A stretch of 64,000 nucleotides of DNA from JACVRW01 sp963764665. Its GTDB lineage: Bacteria > Actinomycetota > Thermoleophilia > Solirubrobacterales > Thermoleophilaceae. A model generated the notes under the pieces. The model saw only the letters and a program-made list of their open reading frames with translations. It was not told where the DNA came from and did no database searches. The stretch is taken from positions 17,650 through 81,649 of the forward strand of contig CAVXTL010000009.1 of assembly GCA_963764665.1 (NCBI GenBank), given 5' to 3'. Below, one piece after another: positions 35,130-46,224 of this stretch. Every line of letters begins with the position of its first letter. The first letter of the stretch is position 1. Made by a program: the position numbers and the translations under genes.

Positions 35130-36806
35130 ATGCTCCTGGAGCTGCGCATCGAGAACCTGCTGCTCATCGAGCGCGCGGAGCTGCGCCCGGGTAACGGGCT
35201 CGCGGTCATCACGGGTGAGACGGGCGCCGGCAAGACGGTGCTCGCCCATGCGCTCGATCTCCTCATGGGTGGCAAGCCGCGCGGCGGCATCGTGCGGCCG
35301 GGGGCCCGTGAGGCGTACGTGGAGGGGGTCTTCGAGCCGACCGCGGAGCTGCTCGCGGATCCCGCGCTGGCCGAGCTGCTCGAGCGCATCGGCCCGGACC
35401 TCGACGAGATCGTCCTGGCGCGCCGGGTCGGGGCCGACGGTCGCACGCGCGCGCTCGTCCAGGGCCGCGCCGCGTCGGTGGCCGACCTCCGGGCGCTCGG
35501 CGGGCACCTGATCGCCTTCTTCGGCCAGCACGAGCACCGTCGGCTCACGCTCGCCTCGGCGCAGCTCGAGCTGCTCGACGGGTTCGGTGGCGCCGGCCAC
35601 CGCGAGCTGCGCGACGGCCTCGCCTCCTCGCACAGGCGCGTGCGCGAGCTGAGCGGCGCGCTGGATGAGCTGAGGGAGCGGGAGGGCACGCGCGACCGCG
35701 AGCTCGACCTGCTGCGCTTCGAGCTCGAGGAGATCGAGTCGGTGGGGCCGAGCGAGGGCGAGGAGGCCGACCTCCTGGCCGAGCGGGAGCGGCTGCGGCG
35801 CCTGGACGCGCTGGTGGCCGCCGCCGGCGGGGGTGCCGAGGCGATCGCGCCCGAGAGCGGCGAGTCCGGGGTGGGGGCTCTCCTGGCCGAGGCCGAGCGG
35901 CTGGCCGGCGCGGTGGCCGGGGTGGACCCGCCTCTGGACGAGCTGGCGGCCAGGCTGGCCACCCTCCGCATCGAGGCCGACGATCTCGGGGCCGAGCTGC
36001 GCAGCTATGCCTCGACCCTCGAGGGCGAGCCCGGGCGCCTCGAGGAGCTGGAGGCGCGCCTGGAGCTGTACGACCGGCTGCGGCGCAAGCACGGAGGCAG
36101 CGTCGCCGCGGTGCTGGCGCATGCCGAGGAGTGCCGGGAGAAGCGCGCCGTGCTCGAGTCCGTCGAGGTGGAGCTCGGGCGCACGGAGGCCGACCTCGCC
36201 GAGGCGATGTCGGAGCGCGACCGGCTTGCCGGAGAGCTCACCGCGGCGCGCACCGAGGCCGCCCCGCGGCTGGCCGAGCGCGTGCGTGCCGAGCTCGAGA
36301 CGCTCGCTCTCGAGGGTGCGGAGTTCGAGGTCCTGCTCGATCCGCGCGATGAGATCGGCCCCGGCGGCGCCGAGCGCGTGGAGCTGCTCCTGGCGCCGAA
36401 CCCCGGCGTGCCGGCCGCGCCGCTGCGCGAGGCCGCCTCGGGGGGTGAGCTGTCGCGGGTGATGCTCGCGCTGATGACCGTCGCGGGCGCCGCCGAGTCG
36501 CGGACGATCGTGTTCGACGAGGTGGACGCCGGCGTGGGCGGCCAGACCGCGCGCGCCGTGGGCGAGCGGCTGCGCGCGCTCGGACAGGTGCACCAGGTGC
36601 TCTGCATCACGCACCTGCCCCAGGTGGCGGCCCAGGCGGAGTCGCATTTCCGCATCGAGAAGACGCTCGACGCCGAGCCGGCGCTCACCACCGTGGAGGC
36701 GCTGGAGGGCGATGGAGTGGTGGAGGAGCTGTGCCGGATGCTCGGCGCCGGCGCCTCCGACAAGGCGGCACGGCAACACGCCCGAGACCTGCTCGCCGCG
36801 GCTTGA
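35130..36806 (+). CDS. recN: DNA repair protein RecN
   Basis: SMC-like ATPase for double-strand-break repair. Protein of 558 aa with Walker A ITGETGAGKTVL at about residue 31, a long coiled-coil middle rich in Glu/Arg/Leu heptads, the signature REAASGGELSRVMLAL and Walker B RTIVFDEVDAGVGG. No LexA box is seen, unlike in imuB and dnaE2. ATG 35130 follows a TAGACC by 6 nt. Confidence 0.95.
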   Translation: MLLELRIENLLLIERAELRPGNGLAVITGETGAGKTVLAHALDLLMGGKPRGGIVRPGAREAYVEGVFEPTAELLADPALAELLERIGPDLDEIVLARRVGADGRTRALVQGRAASVADLRALGGHLIAFFGQHEHRRLTLASAQLELLDGFGGAGHRELRDGLASSHRRVRELSGALDELREREGTRDRELDLLRFELEEIESVGPSEGEEADLLAERERLRRLDALVAAAGGGAEAIAPESGESGVGALLAEAERLAGAVAGVDPPLDELAARLATLRIEADDLGAELRSYASTLEGEPGRLEELEARLELYDRLRRKHGGSVAAVLAHAEECREKRAVLESVEVELGRTEADLAEAMSERDRLAGELTAARTEAAPRLAERVRAELETLALEGAEFEVLLDPRDEIGPGGAERVELLLAPNPGVPAAPLREAASGGELSRVMLALMTVAGAAESRTIVFDEVDAGVGGQTARAVGERLRALGQVHQVLCITHLPQVAAQAESHFRIEKTLDAEPALTTVEALEGDGVVEELCRMLGAGASDKAARQHARDLLAAA

Positions 36807-36829
36807 CGGGATCCAGCGGACCCGGCCGG

Positions 36830-36835
36830 TAGACT
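36830..36835 (+). promoter_or_regulatory. Probable -10 of pyrG
   Basis: TAGACT lies 18 nt before ATG 36854. A TTGACG at 36803-36808 overlaps the recN stop but would need a 21-bp spacer, so it is doubtful as the -35. Confidence 0.4.
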
Positions 36836-36853
36836 GGGCTTCCCAGAGACTTG

Positions 36854-38521
36854 ATGCCGCCCAGCCGCCCAGATTCGCGATTCATCTTCATCACCGGCGG
36901 CGTCGTCTCGGCGCTCGGTAAGGGAATCGCCGCCGCCTCGCTCGGACGCCTGCTCGTGGCCCGCGGACTCTCGGTCACGATCCAGAAGTTCGATCCGTAC
37001 ATCAACGTGGACCCGGGCACGATGAGCCCGTTCCAGCACGGCGAGGTCTTCGTGACCGAGGACGGCGCGGAGACCGACCTCGACCTGGGCCACTACGAGC
37101 GCTTCACCGGCGTGAACACGTCGCGCGCGTCCAACGCCACGGCGGGCGCGATCTACAACTCGGTGATCCGGCGCGAGCGCCGCGGCGACTACCTCGGCGG
37201 CACGGTGCAGGTGATCCCGCACATCACCGACGAGATCAAGAACCGCATCAGGCTGGTGGCCGAGTCGGCCGAGGTGGACGTGGTGATCACCGAGATCGGC
37301 GGCACGGTGGGGGACATCGAGTCGCTCCCGTTCCTCGAGGCGCTGCGCCAATTCCACTCGGACCTCGGGCGCGACCGCAGCATGTTCGTCCACCTGACGC
37401 TGGTCCCGTTCCTCGGCCACGCCGGCGAGCTGAAGACCAAGCCCACCCAGCACTCCGTGCAGGAGCTGCGCCGGATCGGCATCCAGCCGGACATGGTCAT
37501 GTGCCGCTCGGAGGAGGCTCTGGGCCGGGACATCCGCGAGAAGATCGCGCTGTTCGCGAACCTGCCGGTGAGCTCGGTGATCTCCGCTCGGGACGTGGAC
37601 TCGATCTACAAGGTGCCGCTCGAGTTCGACCGCGAGGGCGTGGCCGACCGCGTGCTCGAGCACTTCGACATAGAGGCCCCGCCGCCCGACCTGTCCGGCT
37701 GGGAGAACCTCGTGGAGCGCATCGAGACCGCCTCCACGCCGGTGCGCATCGGCCTCGTCGGCAAGTACACCCAGCTCTCGGATGCCTACATGTCGGTCAT
37801 CGAGGCGCTCAACCACGCGGGCGCCCATCACGGCGCCCGGGTTGAGATCCGCTGGGTGGACTCCGAGCGGCTGAACGACGACGAGACGGAGCGCGAGCTC
37901 GAGGCCTGCGACGGCATTCTCGTGCCCGGGGGCTTCGGAGTGCGGGGGATCGAGGGCAAGATCCACGCCGCGCGCTTCGCCCGCGAGCGGGACGTGCCGT
38001 ACCTCGGGATCTGCCTGGGGATGCAGATCGCCGTGGCCGAGTTCGCCCGCCACGTGGCCGGCATGGACGGCGCGAACTCCACCGAGTTCGATCCCGAGAC
38101 GCCCCATCCGGTGATCGACCTGCTGCCGGAGCAGAAGGAAGTGCGCGACATGGGCGGCACGATGCGCCTGGGCGCGGATCCGGTGAAGCTGCACGACGGC
38201 ACACGCGCCCGCGAGATCTACGACGAAGCGGTGATCTACGAGCGCCATCGCCACCGCTACGAGGTCAACAACCACCTGCGCAAGCGCCTGGAGCACGCCG
38301 GACTGGTGTTCAGCGGCACCTCGCCGGACGACCGGCTGGTCGAGGTCATCGAGCTGCCGGACCACCCGTTCTTCGTGGCCTCCCAGTACCACCCTGAGTT
38401 CAAGTCGCGTCCGCTCAGCCCACAGCCGCTGTTCCGGGACTTCGTGGGCAGTGCGCTCGAACGCGCCGCCGACCGCGCTCCCGAGGTGGAGCCGGAAGTG
38501 CGCGCCGAGTCGACCGCTTAG
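36854..38521 (+). CDS. pyrG: CTP synthase
   Basis: Makes CTP from UTP with glutamine. Protein of 555 aa: an N-terminal amidoligase domain with FIFITGGVVSALGKGI (P-loop), FDPYINVDPGTMSPFQHGEV and TEIGGTVGDIESLPF, and a C-terminal class-I glutamine amidotransferase domain with the nucleophile in LGICLGMQIAVAEF and the HPE triad end (YHPEFKSRP). ATG 36854 is preferred over the adjacent TTG 36851. Confidence 0.97.
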   Translation: MPPSRPDSRFIFITGGVVSALGKGIAAASLGRLLVARGLSVTIQKFDPYINVDPGTMSPFQHGEVFVTEDGAETDLDLGHYERFTGVNTSRASNATAGAIYNSVIRRERRGDYLGGTVQVIPHITDEIKNRIRLVAESAEVDVVITEIGGTVGDIESLPFLEALRQFHSDLGRDRSMFVHLTLVPFLGHAGELKTKPTQHSVQELRRIGIQPDMVMCRSEEALGRDIREKIALFANLPVSSVISARDVDSIYKVPLEFDREGVADRVLEHFDIEAPPPDLSGWENLVERIETASTPVRIGLVGKYTQLSDAYMSVIEALNHAGAHHGARVEIRWVDSERLNDDETERELEACDGILVPGGFGVRGIEGKIHAARFARERDVPYLGICLGMQIAVAEFARHVAGMDGANSTEFDPETPHPVIDLLPEQKEVRDMGGTMRLGADPVKLHDGTRAREIYDEAVIYERHRHRYEVNNHLRKRLEHAGLVFSGTSPDDRLVEVIELPDHPFFVASQYHPEFKSRPLSPQPLFRDFVGSALERAADRAPEVEPEVRAESTA

Positions 38522-38544
38522 CGCGTCCCAGTAGCGTTGCGCCG

Positions 38545-39684
38545 GTGAGCGCAGCCGTCCGCAGTGCCGCTCCTCCGGAGCGCGAGCGACTGATCGCCGA
38601 CTTCGTGCGCCTGTGCGAGATCGAAAGCCCGTCGCTGAGCGAGCGGGCCGTGGCAGATGCGGTGACCGCCGAGCTCCGCGAGATCGGGCTCGACGTGGAG
38701 GAGGACTCGAGCGGCGCCGACACGGGCTCGGACGCCGGCAACCTGCTCGCGCGCATCGAGGGGCCCGAGGGCGCACGCACGATCCTGCTGTGCGCCCACC
38801 TGGACACCGTTCCGCTGGCCGCCCCGGTGAACGTGGTGCAGGAGGGCGGCGCTCTCCGCAACGCCAACGAGGGCATCCTCGGCGCGGACAACAAGGCCGC
38901 CGTGGCCACGATGCTCGGCACCGCGCGCCGGCTCGTGGCCGACGGCTCGCCCGTGGGCGTCGAGCTGCTGTTCACCACCTGCGAGGAGCGCGCGCTGGAC
39001 GGTGCCAAGGCCGTGGACCCCGCCCGGCTCCAGTCCGAGTACGGCTTCGTGTTCGACCACGCCTCTCCGATCGGAGAGCTGGTGGTGGCCTCGCCCACCT
39101 ACTACCGCCTGGAGGCGCGCTTCCTGGGCCACGCGGCCCACGCGGGCATCCGCCCGGAGGCCGGTCGCAACGCCATCGCGGCCGCCGCGAGGGCGATCGC
39201 GGCCATGCCGAACGGGCGCCTCGACCCGGAGACCACGGCGAACGTGGGCCTGATCGAGGGCGGCACGGCGGCGAACGTGGTGGCGGAGCGCTGCGTGGTC
39301 GAGCTCGAGACGCGCAGCCTCGACGAGGCGCGCGCCGCGGAGGTCGTTCAGGTGATGGTCGACGCGGCCACCGAGGCCGCCGCCTATGGCGAATGCGACG
39401 TGGAGACCGAGGTGGAGCGCCTCTTCCGCGGCTACAAGCTGCCGCGCACCGCACCGGCGGTGGAGGTGGCCGCGGCCGCCCTCCGGAGCCGAGGGCTCGA
39501 GCCCTCCTACATCTCCACCGGCGGCGGTAGCGACGCGAACGTGTTCGTCGCCGCCGGCCTGCCTGTGGTGAACGTGGCCAACGGCACCGAGCGCAACCAC
39601 CAGCCGGACGAGAGCGTCACGGTCGAGGCGCTCGAGCAAATGCTCGACGTGACGCTCGCGATAGTCGCGGGCGGCGCCGGGTAG
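38545..39684 (+). CDS. M20-family peptidase (PepT-like)
   Basis: Zinc di-metal aminopeptidase/deacylase of 379 aa. Ligand motifs are in order: CAHLDTVP (His, Asp), GADNKAAVA (bridging Asp), TTCEERALDG (general base Glu-Glu), FDHAS (Asp), and the C-terminal NHQPDE (His). The dimerisation lid with GHAAHAGIRPEAGRNAI lies about residues 185-290. It resembles tripeptidase PepT, but substrate choice is not certain. GTG 38545; it precedes the Nudix gene by 10 nt. Confidence 0.88.
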   Translation: MSAAVRSAAPPERERLIADFVRLCEIESPSLSERAVADAVTAELREIGLDVEEDSSGADTGSDAGNLLARIEGPEGARTILLCAHLDTVPLAAPVNVVQEGGALRNANEGILGADNKAAVATMLGTARRLVADGSPVGVELLFTTCEERALDGAKAVDPARLQSEYGFVFDHASPIGELVVASPTYYRLEARFLGHAAHAGIRPEAGRNAIAAAARAIAAMPNGRLDPETTANVGLIEGGTAANVVAERCVVELETRSLDEARAAEVVQVMVDAATEAAAYGECDVETEVERLFRGYKLPRTAPAVEVAAAALRSRGLEPSYISTGGGSDANVFVAAGLPVVNVANGTERNHQPDESVTVEALEQMLDVTLAIVAGGAG

Positions 39685-39694
39685 AGCGGCGCCG

Positions 39695-40219
39695 GTGACC
39701 TCCTTCGAACGGATCGACTCGAGCACGGCCTGGGAGGGCAAGCTGGCGACGGTGCGGGTCGAGCGCTTCCGCTACGACGACGGGGAGGAGGCGGAGCGAG
39801 AGATCGTGGTCCATCCCGGCGCGGTGGCCATCATCCCCCGCGACGGCGACACGATCCTGCTCGTGCGCCAGCCCCGCGAGGCGGTCGGCGAGAGCGCCCT
39901 GCTGGAGCTGCCGGCCGGCAAGCTCGACCAGGGCGAGGACCCGCTCACCACGGCCAAGCGCGAGCTGGCCGAGGAGATCGGGAAGGCCGCCCGCAAGTGG
40001 ACCCCGGTCAAGAGCTTCTACACGTCACCCGGCTTCACGGACGAGGAATGCCACATCTACCTGGCCGAGGATCTGTACGAGGAGTCGGCCGAGGCGGAGG
40101 AGAACGAGCGCATCGAGGTGGAGGAGCTGCCGCTCGACCGGCTGGACGAGGCGATCGGCGAGTGCGCCGACTCCAAGACCCTCATCGGCCTGCTCTGGCT
40201 GCGCGCCTACCTGCTCTGA
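39695..40219 (+). CDS. Nudix hydrolase (ADP-ribose pyrophosphatase-like)
   Basis: Protein of 174 aa. The Nudix box G-x5-E-x7-REU-x-EE-x-GU is visible as GKLDQGEDPLTTAKRELAEE followed by IG. The leading LLVRQPREAVGESALLELPA and following SFYTSPGFTDEECHIYLA are typical of ADP-ribose pyrophosphatases. GTG 39695 start, 34 nt upstream of xerD. Confidence 0.88.
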   Translation: MTSFERIDSSTAWEGKLATVRVERFRYDDGEEAEREIVVHPGAVAIIPRDGDTILLVRQPREAVGESALLELPAGKLDQGEDPLTTAKRELAEEIGKAARKWTPVKSFYTSPGFTDEECHIYLAEDLYEESAEAEENERIEVEELPLDRLDEAIGECADSKTLIGLLWLRAYLL

Positions 40220-40253
40220 CCACCCCGTTGCAGGGGCAGGTGATGGCCGCCGG

Positions 40254-41216
40254 GTGCCCGAACCCGTTGCCGTGGCCACGATCGAGGCGAGTCCGGAGAT
40301 TCAGCGCTTCGAGCAGCTGGTGCTCGACTTCCTCGCCTACCTGGAGTTCGAGCGCGGGCTCTCGCGGAACACTCTCGAGGCTTACCGCTCCGATCTCCTC
40401 CAGTACGGGCGGTTCCTCGCCGAGCGGCACGTGTCGGCGATCGACGCGAGCAGCGCCGACGTGGTCGACTTCCTCACCGCCCTGGCCACGGGGCAGGGCA
40501 ACGGCAAGCCCGCGTCGCCGGCCACGATCCACCGCAAGACCGCCTGCCTGCGCTCGTTCTACCGCCACCTGCGCCGCGACGGGCTCCGCGACTCGGATCC
40601 CACGGCGGCGCTGAGCGCTCCGCGCCGGAGCCGCAAGCTGCCGCACGTGCTCACCCGCGGGGAGGTCGAGAAGCTGCTGGCCCAGCCACGCGGCAGCGAG
40701 CCGGCCGCCCGGCGCGACCGGGCCCTGCTCGAGCTGATGTACGCGTGTGGGCTGCGCGCCTCCGAGGCAATCGGCCTCGATGTGACCGACGTGGACCTCG
40801 AGGACCGCGTGCTGCGGGCGCGCGGCAAGGGCTCGAAGGAGCGCGTGGTGCCAATCGGACAGGTGGCGGCCCGCGCCGTGGGCTCCTACCTCGAGCACGG
40901 GCGCGCGGGGCTCGTGAAGGGCCGCCCCGAGTCGCACCTGTTCGTGAACTTCCGCGGCGCCGCGCTCACCCGCCAGGGCCTCTACAAGATCGTGCGCAGG
41001 CACGCCGTGACAGCGGGGCTCGCGGATCGCATGAGCCCGCACACCCTCCGGCACAGCTTCGCCACCCACCTGCTGGCCGGCGGCTGCGACCTGCGCTCGG
41101 TGCAGGAGATGCTCGGGCACGCCGACGTGTCCACGACCCAGCTCTACACCCACCTCTCGAGCGAGCGCCTGAAGGACGTGTACTTCCGGGCCCACCCGCG
41201 CGCGACGCTGGCCTGA
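40254..41216 (+). CDS. xerD: Tyrosine recombinase XerD
   Basis: Chromosome-dimer resolution recombinase acting at dif. Protein of 320 aa: an N-terminal SAM-like core-binding domain (FLAYLEFERGLSRNTLEAYR) and a catalytic domain with R (GLRASEAI), K (GKGSKERVV), HxxR (SPHTLRHSFATHLL), H (MLGHADVSTTQLY) and the nucleophile Tyr in QLYTH. The length and position between a Nudix gene and mutM among housekeeping genes mark it as the host XerD rather than a phage integrase. Confidence 0.92.
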   Translation: MPEPVAVATIEASPEIQRFEQLVLDFLAYLEFERGLSRNTLEAYRSDLLQYGRFLAERHVSAIDASSADVVDFLTALATGQGNGKPASPATIHRKTACLRSFYRHLRRDGLRDSDPTAALSAPRRSRKLPHVLTRGEVEKLLAQPRGSEPAARRDRALLELMYACGLRASEAIGLDVTDVDLEDRVLRARGKGSKERVVPIGQVAARAVGSYLEHGRAGLVKGRPESHLFVNFRGAALTRQGLYKIVRRHAVTAGLADRMSPHTLRHSFATHLLAGGCDLRSVQEMLGHADVSTTQLYTHLSSERLKDVYFRAHPRATLA

Positions 41217-41226
41217 GGCAGGCGTC

Positions 41227-41580
41227 TCAGGTCAGCGGCGGTCCTACGATCTCCACTCCGTGGGCGGCCAGCAGCTCGTGGAAGCGGCCCGGCTCGTCGA
41301 ACGCCTGCTCCAGGCCACCCGGGATCAGGAGGATCAGCACGCGCGCGGGGTCCTCGCTGACGCCGAGGAAGGTGTGCGGAGTGCCGCGGGGCAGGTACGC
41401 GAGGCTGCCCGCCTCGGCCCGGAACCGCTCGGGCCCGCACACGAAGTCGACGGCTCCGCTGAGGACGTAGAACGCCTCGTCCTCGTTGCGGTGCACGTGC
41501 AGGGGTGTGCTGTGACCGGCGGGGATCAGGGTCTCCACCGCGCCCAGCGCGCCGCCGGTGTCGGCGGCCGCGGCAAGCAC
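41227..41580 (-). CDS. Cupin-fold protein
   Basis: Single-domain cupin of 117 aa. Motif 1 is seen as GHSTPLHVHRNEDEAFYVLSG and motif 2 as AGSLAYLPRGTPHTF, with the metal-ligand pattern HxH...E...H. Function open. The GTG start at 41580 is the first in frame. It sits convergent to xerD and divergent to mutM. Confidence 0.8.
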   Translation of the reverse strand: MLAAAADTGGALGAVETLIPAGHSTPLHVHRNEDEAFYVLSGAVDFVCGPERFRAEAGSLAYLPRGTPHTFLGVSEDPARVLILLIPGGLEQAFDEPGRFHELLAAHGVEIVGPPLT

Positions 41581-41656
41581 TCGCGTGGTCTCGCGGGGGT
41601 CGATGCGCGAAAGATAGGACGCTGCGCGCGCGGACAGCTAGTACGTTCGTAGGTCG

Positions 41657-42517
41657 ATGCCCGAGCTGCCCGAGGTCGAGACGATTCGCCGCCAGCTGGC
41701 GCCCGCGCTCGAGGGCAGGCGCCTGGTGAGCGTGGAGGTGCGCGACCCGCGCTGGTCGGACCCGGCGCCGCCGGAGGCGATCGCCGACGCCCTGCGCGGG
41801 CGGCTGATCGAGCGCCTCGACCGCCGCGGGAAGTACCTGATCGTCGCGCTCGAGGACGAGGTCTACCTCGTCATGCATCTGCGCATGACGGGCAACCTGC
41901 TTCTGCGCGACGACCACGAGACCCCACCGCACACGCGAGTGGTCTTCGAGCTCGACGACGGCCGGCGCCTGCTCTTCGTGGACGTGCGCCGCTTCGGCAC
42001 CGGCGACGTGCTGCTCGGGAGCGACGCGCTGGCCGACTACTTCGAGTCGCGCCTGGGCGTGGAGCCGCTCGGACCCGACTTCACCGCCGAGGCCCTGCGC
42101 GCCCAGGCGCGCGGGCGCAAGCAGCCCGTCAAGGCGTTCCTGCTGAACCAGGAGCGGGTGGCCGGCGTGGGCAACATCTACGCCGACGAGGCGCTCTTCA
42201 GGGCGAGGATCCACCCGCTGCGGTCGGTGGGCACCCTGAAGCGGGCGCAGGTCGAGGCGCTGCGGGACGCGGTGGTGGAGACGCTCGAGCTCGGGATCGA
42301 CTCGAAGGGCGCCTCGATCGACGACTACCGCCACATCGACGGAGCCCAGGGCAGCTTCCAGGACCGCTTCCTGGTGCACACGCGGGAGGGCGAGCCCTGT
42401 CCGCGCTGCGGGAACACGATTCGCAAGATGCGGGCGGCGGGGCGCGGGACCTACGTGTGCGAGCGCTGCCAGCCGCGTCCGCGCGTCAGGCGGGCCCGCC
42501 GTTCGGGCTCGGCCTGA
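41657..42517 (+). CDS. mutM: Formamidopyrimidine-DNA glycosylase
   Basis: Removes oxidised purines (8-oxoG, Fapy). Protein of 286 aa with the N-terminal catalytic MPELPEVETIRRQL (Pro2 nucleophile, Glu3), GRRGKYLIV-type lysine loop, the H2TH segment QERVAGVGNIYADEALF, and the C-terminal zinc finger CPRCG...CERCQ. The end overlaps the convergent glutaredoxin gene by 32 nt. Confidence 0.95.
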   Translation: MPELPEVETIRRQLAPALEGRRLVSVEVRDPRWSDPAPPEAIADALRGRLIERLDRRGKYLIVALEDEVYLVMHLRMTGNLLLRDDHETPPHTRVVFELDDGRRLLFVDVRRFGTGDVLLGSDALADYFESRLGVEPLGPDFTAEALRAQARGRKQPVKAFLLNQERVAGVGNIYADEALFRARIHPLRSVGTLKRAQVEALRDAVVETLELGIDSKGASIDDYRHIDGAQGSFQDRFLVHTREGEPCPRCGNTIRKMRAAGRGTYVCERCQPRPRVRRARRSGSA

Positions 42518-42770
42518 GCAACTCCTCGAGCATGCCCGAGCGGTCGGCCTCCACCAGCTCGCGGAAGCCGCCCACCGAACGCTGGCCCACGAGCACCTGC
42601 GGGAACGTCATCTGCCCCGTGAGGGCCACCAGCTCCGAGCGGCCGACGGGGTCCTTGGCGAGGTTCACCTCCTCGTAGGCCACCCCGCGAGCGCTGAGGA
42701 GGGCCTTGGCCTGGCGGCAGAAGCCGCAGGGCTCGGTGGTGTAGACGATGACCTGGGTTGCGTCCGGCAT
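42486..42770 (-). CDS. Glutaredoxin-family protein
   Basis: Thioredoxin-fold protein of 94 aa with the dithiol active site in YTTEPCGFCRQAKALL (C-x-x-C), the cis-Pro loop TFPQVLVG and the GG-binding QRSVGGFREL. It would work with glutathione or mycothiol-type thiols (mycoredoxin-like). It diverges from recO 19 nt away and converges on mutM. Confidence 0.88.
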   Translation of the reverse strand: MPDATQVIVYTTEPCGFCRQAKALLSARGVAYEEVNLAKDPVGRSELVALTGQMTFPQVLVGQRSVGGFRELVEADRSGMLEELLRPSPNGGPA

Positions 42771-42789
42771 TCGATTCAGAGTCTAGGAA

Positions 42790-43512
42790 GTGCCCGGCAC
42801 GTACAAGACCGAAGGGGTGGTTCTGCGCTCGATCCGCTACGGAGAGGCGGATCGCGTGCTGCACCTGTATACGGCCGACCGCGGTCGGGTAGGCGCCGTG
42901 GCCAAGGGCGTCAGGCGGGTGCGCTCCCGGCTGGGCGGGCGCCTCGAGCCGCTCAGCCGCGTGAAGCTCGTGCTGTACGAGGGCCGCGGGGAGCTGGCCA
43001 CGATCAGCCAGGTGGACACCGTTCACGCGCACCCGGCCCTGCGCGAGCACCGCGCCTCGCTCGAGCGGGCGAGCCAGGCCTGCGAGTCCGTGCTGCGCCT
43101 GTTCGACTCCTCCGAGCCCAACCGCCCGGCTTACAACCTGCTGTGCAACGAGCTGGCGCTCCTCGACGCCGATCCGCCCGCGGCCACTCGCGCGCAGGCG
43201 CTCGCCTTCCGCGTGAAGCTGCTGCTGGCCGCCGGCTTCGCCCCCGAGCTGTCGGCCTGCGCCGCCTGCGGCGAGGCCGAGGACCTGGGCGCCTTCTCGC
43301 CGAGCGCGGGAGGGGTGGTCTGCGCGGGCTGCGAGGCGGGCTCGTTTCCGCTCTCCGAGGAGGCTCACAGGTTCCTGGTGGCGGCGCTGGCCAGTCCCCT
43401 CTCCGACGTTCCGGATGCGTCCGTGCCCGCTCTCTCGCAGGCCGACAGGGCGCTCGCGGAAACCCTCGAGCACCATGCCCACGTCCGTCTCAGGCGCGTG
43501 ACCGGGGTCTGA
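42790..43512 (+). CDS. recO: DNA repair protein RecO
   Basis: Loads RecA with RecF/RecR onto gapped DNA. Protein of 240 aa with an N-terminal OB fold (TYKTEGVVLRSIRYGEADRV), RGRVGAVAKGVRR, and a helical domain holding a four-Cys zinc site (CAACGEAE...VCAGC). It starts at GTG 42790. Confidence 0.92.
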   Translation: MPGTYKTEGVVLRSIRYGEADRVLHLYTADRGRVGAVAKGVRRVRSRLGGRLEPLSRVKLVLYEGRGELATISQVDTVHAHPALREHRASLERASQACESVLRLFDSSEPNRPAYNLLCNELALLDADPPAATRAQALAFRVKLLLAAGFAPELSACAACGEAEDLGAFSPSAGGVVCAGCEAGSFPLSEEAHRFLVAALASPLSDVPDASVPALSQADRALAETLEHHAHVRLRRVTGV

Positions 43513-43520
43513 AGCCCGGC

Positions 43521-43550
43521 TTGGCTGTCCCCGGTTTGGGTAACTAGGAT
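43521..43550 (+). promoter_or_regulatory. Promoter of ppdK (leaderless)
   Basis: TTGGCT (43521-43526), 18-bp spacer, TAGGAT (43545-43550), then exactly 6 nt to GTG 43557. This is the best -35/-10 pair in the window and puts the transcript start on the start codon. Confidence 0.65.
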
Positions 43551-43556
43551 CACGCC

Positions 43557-46199
<2,643 letters not shown>

Positions 46200-46212
46200 C
46201 CTCGCGATCTCG

Positions 46213-46218
46213 TATGCT
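46213..46218 (+). promoter_or_regulatory. -10 element of the beta-helix gene (leaderless)
   Basis: TATGCT followed by exactly 6 nt and GTG 46225. Confidence 0.5.
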
Positions 46219-46224
46219 GGCGCC

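Noticed and set aside
39530..39550. GAACGTGTTC as a third LexA box
   Set aside because: Only 2 nt separate the half-sites instead of 4, and it lies inside the M20 peptidase gene.
40254..41216. Tyrosine recombinase as mark of an integrated element
   Set aside because: Length, motifs and housekeeping neighbours fit the host XerD. There is no tRNA, xis or att repeat nearby.
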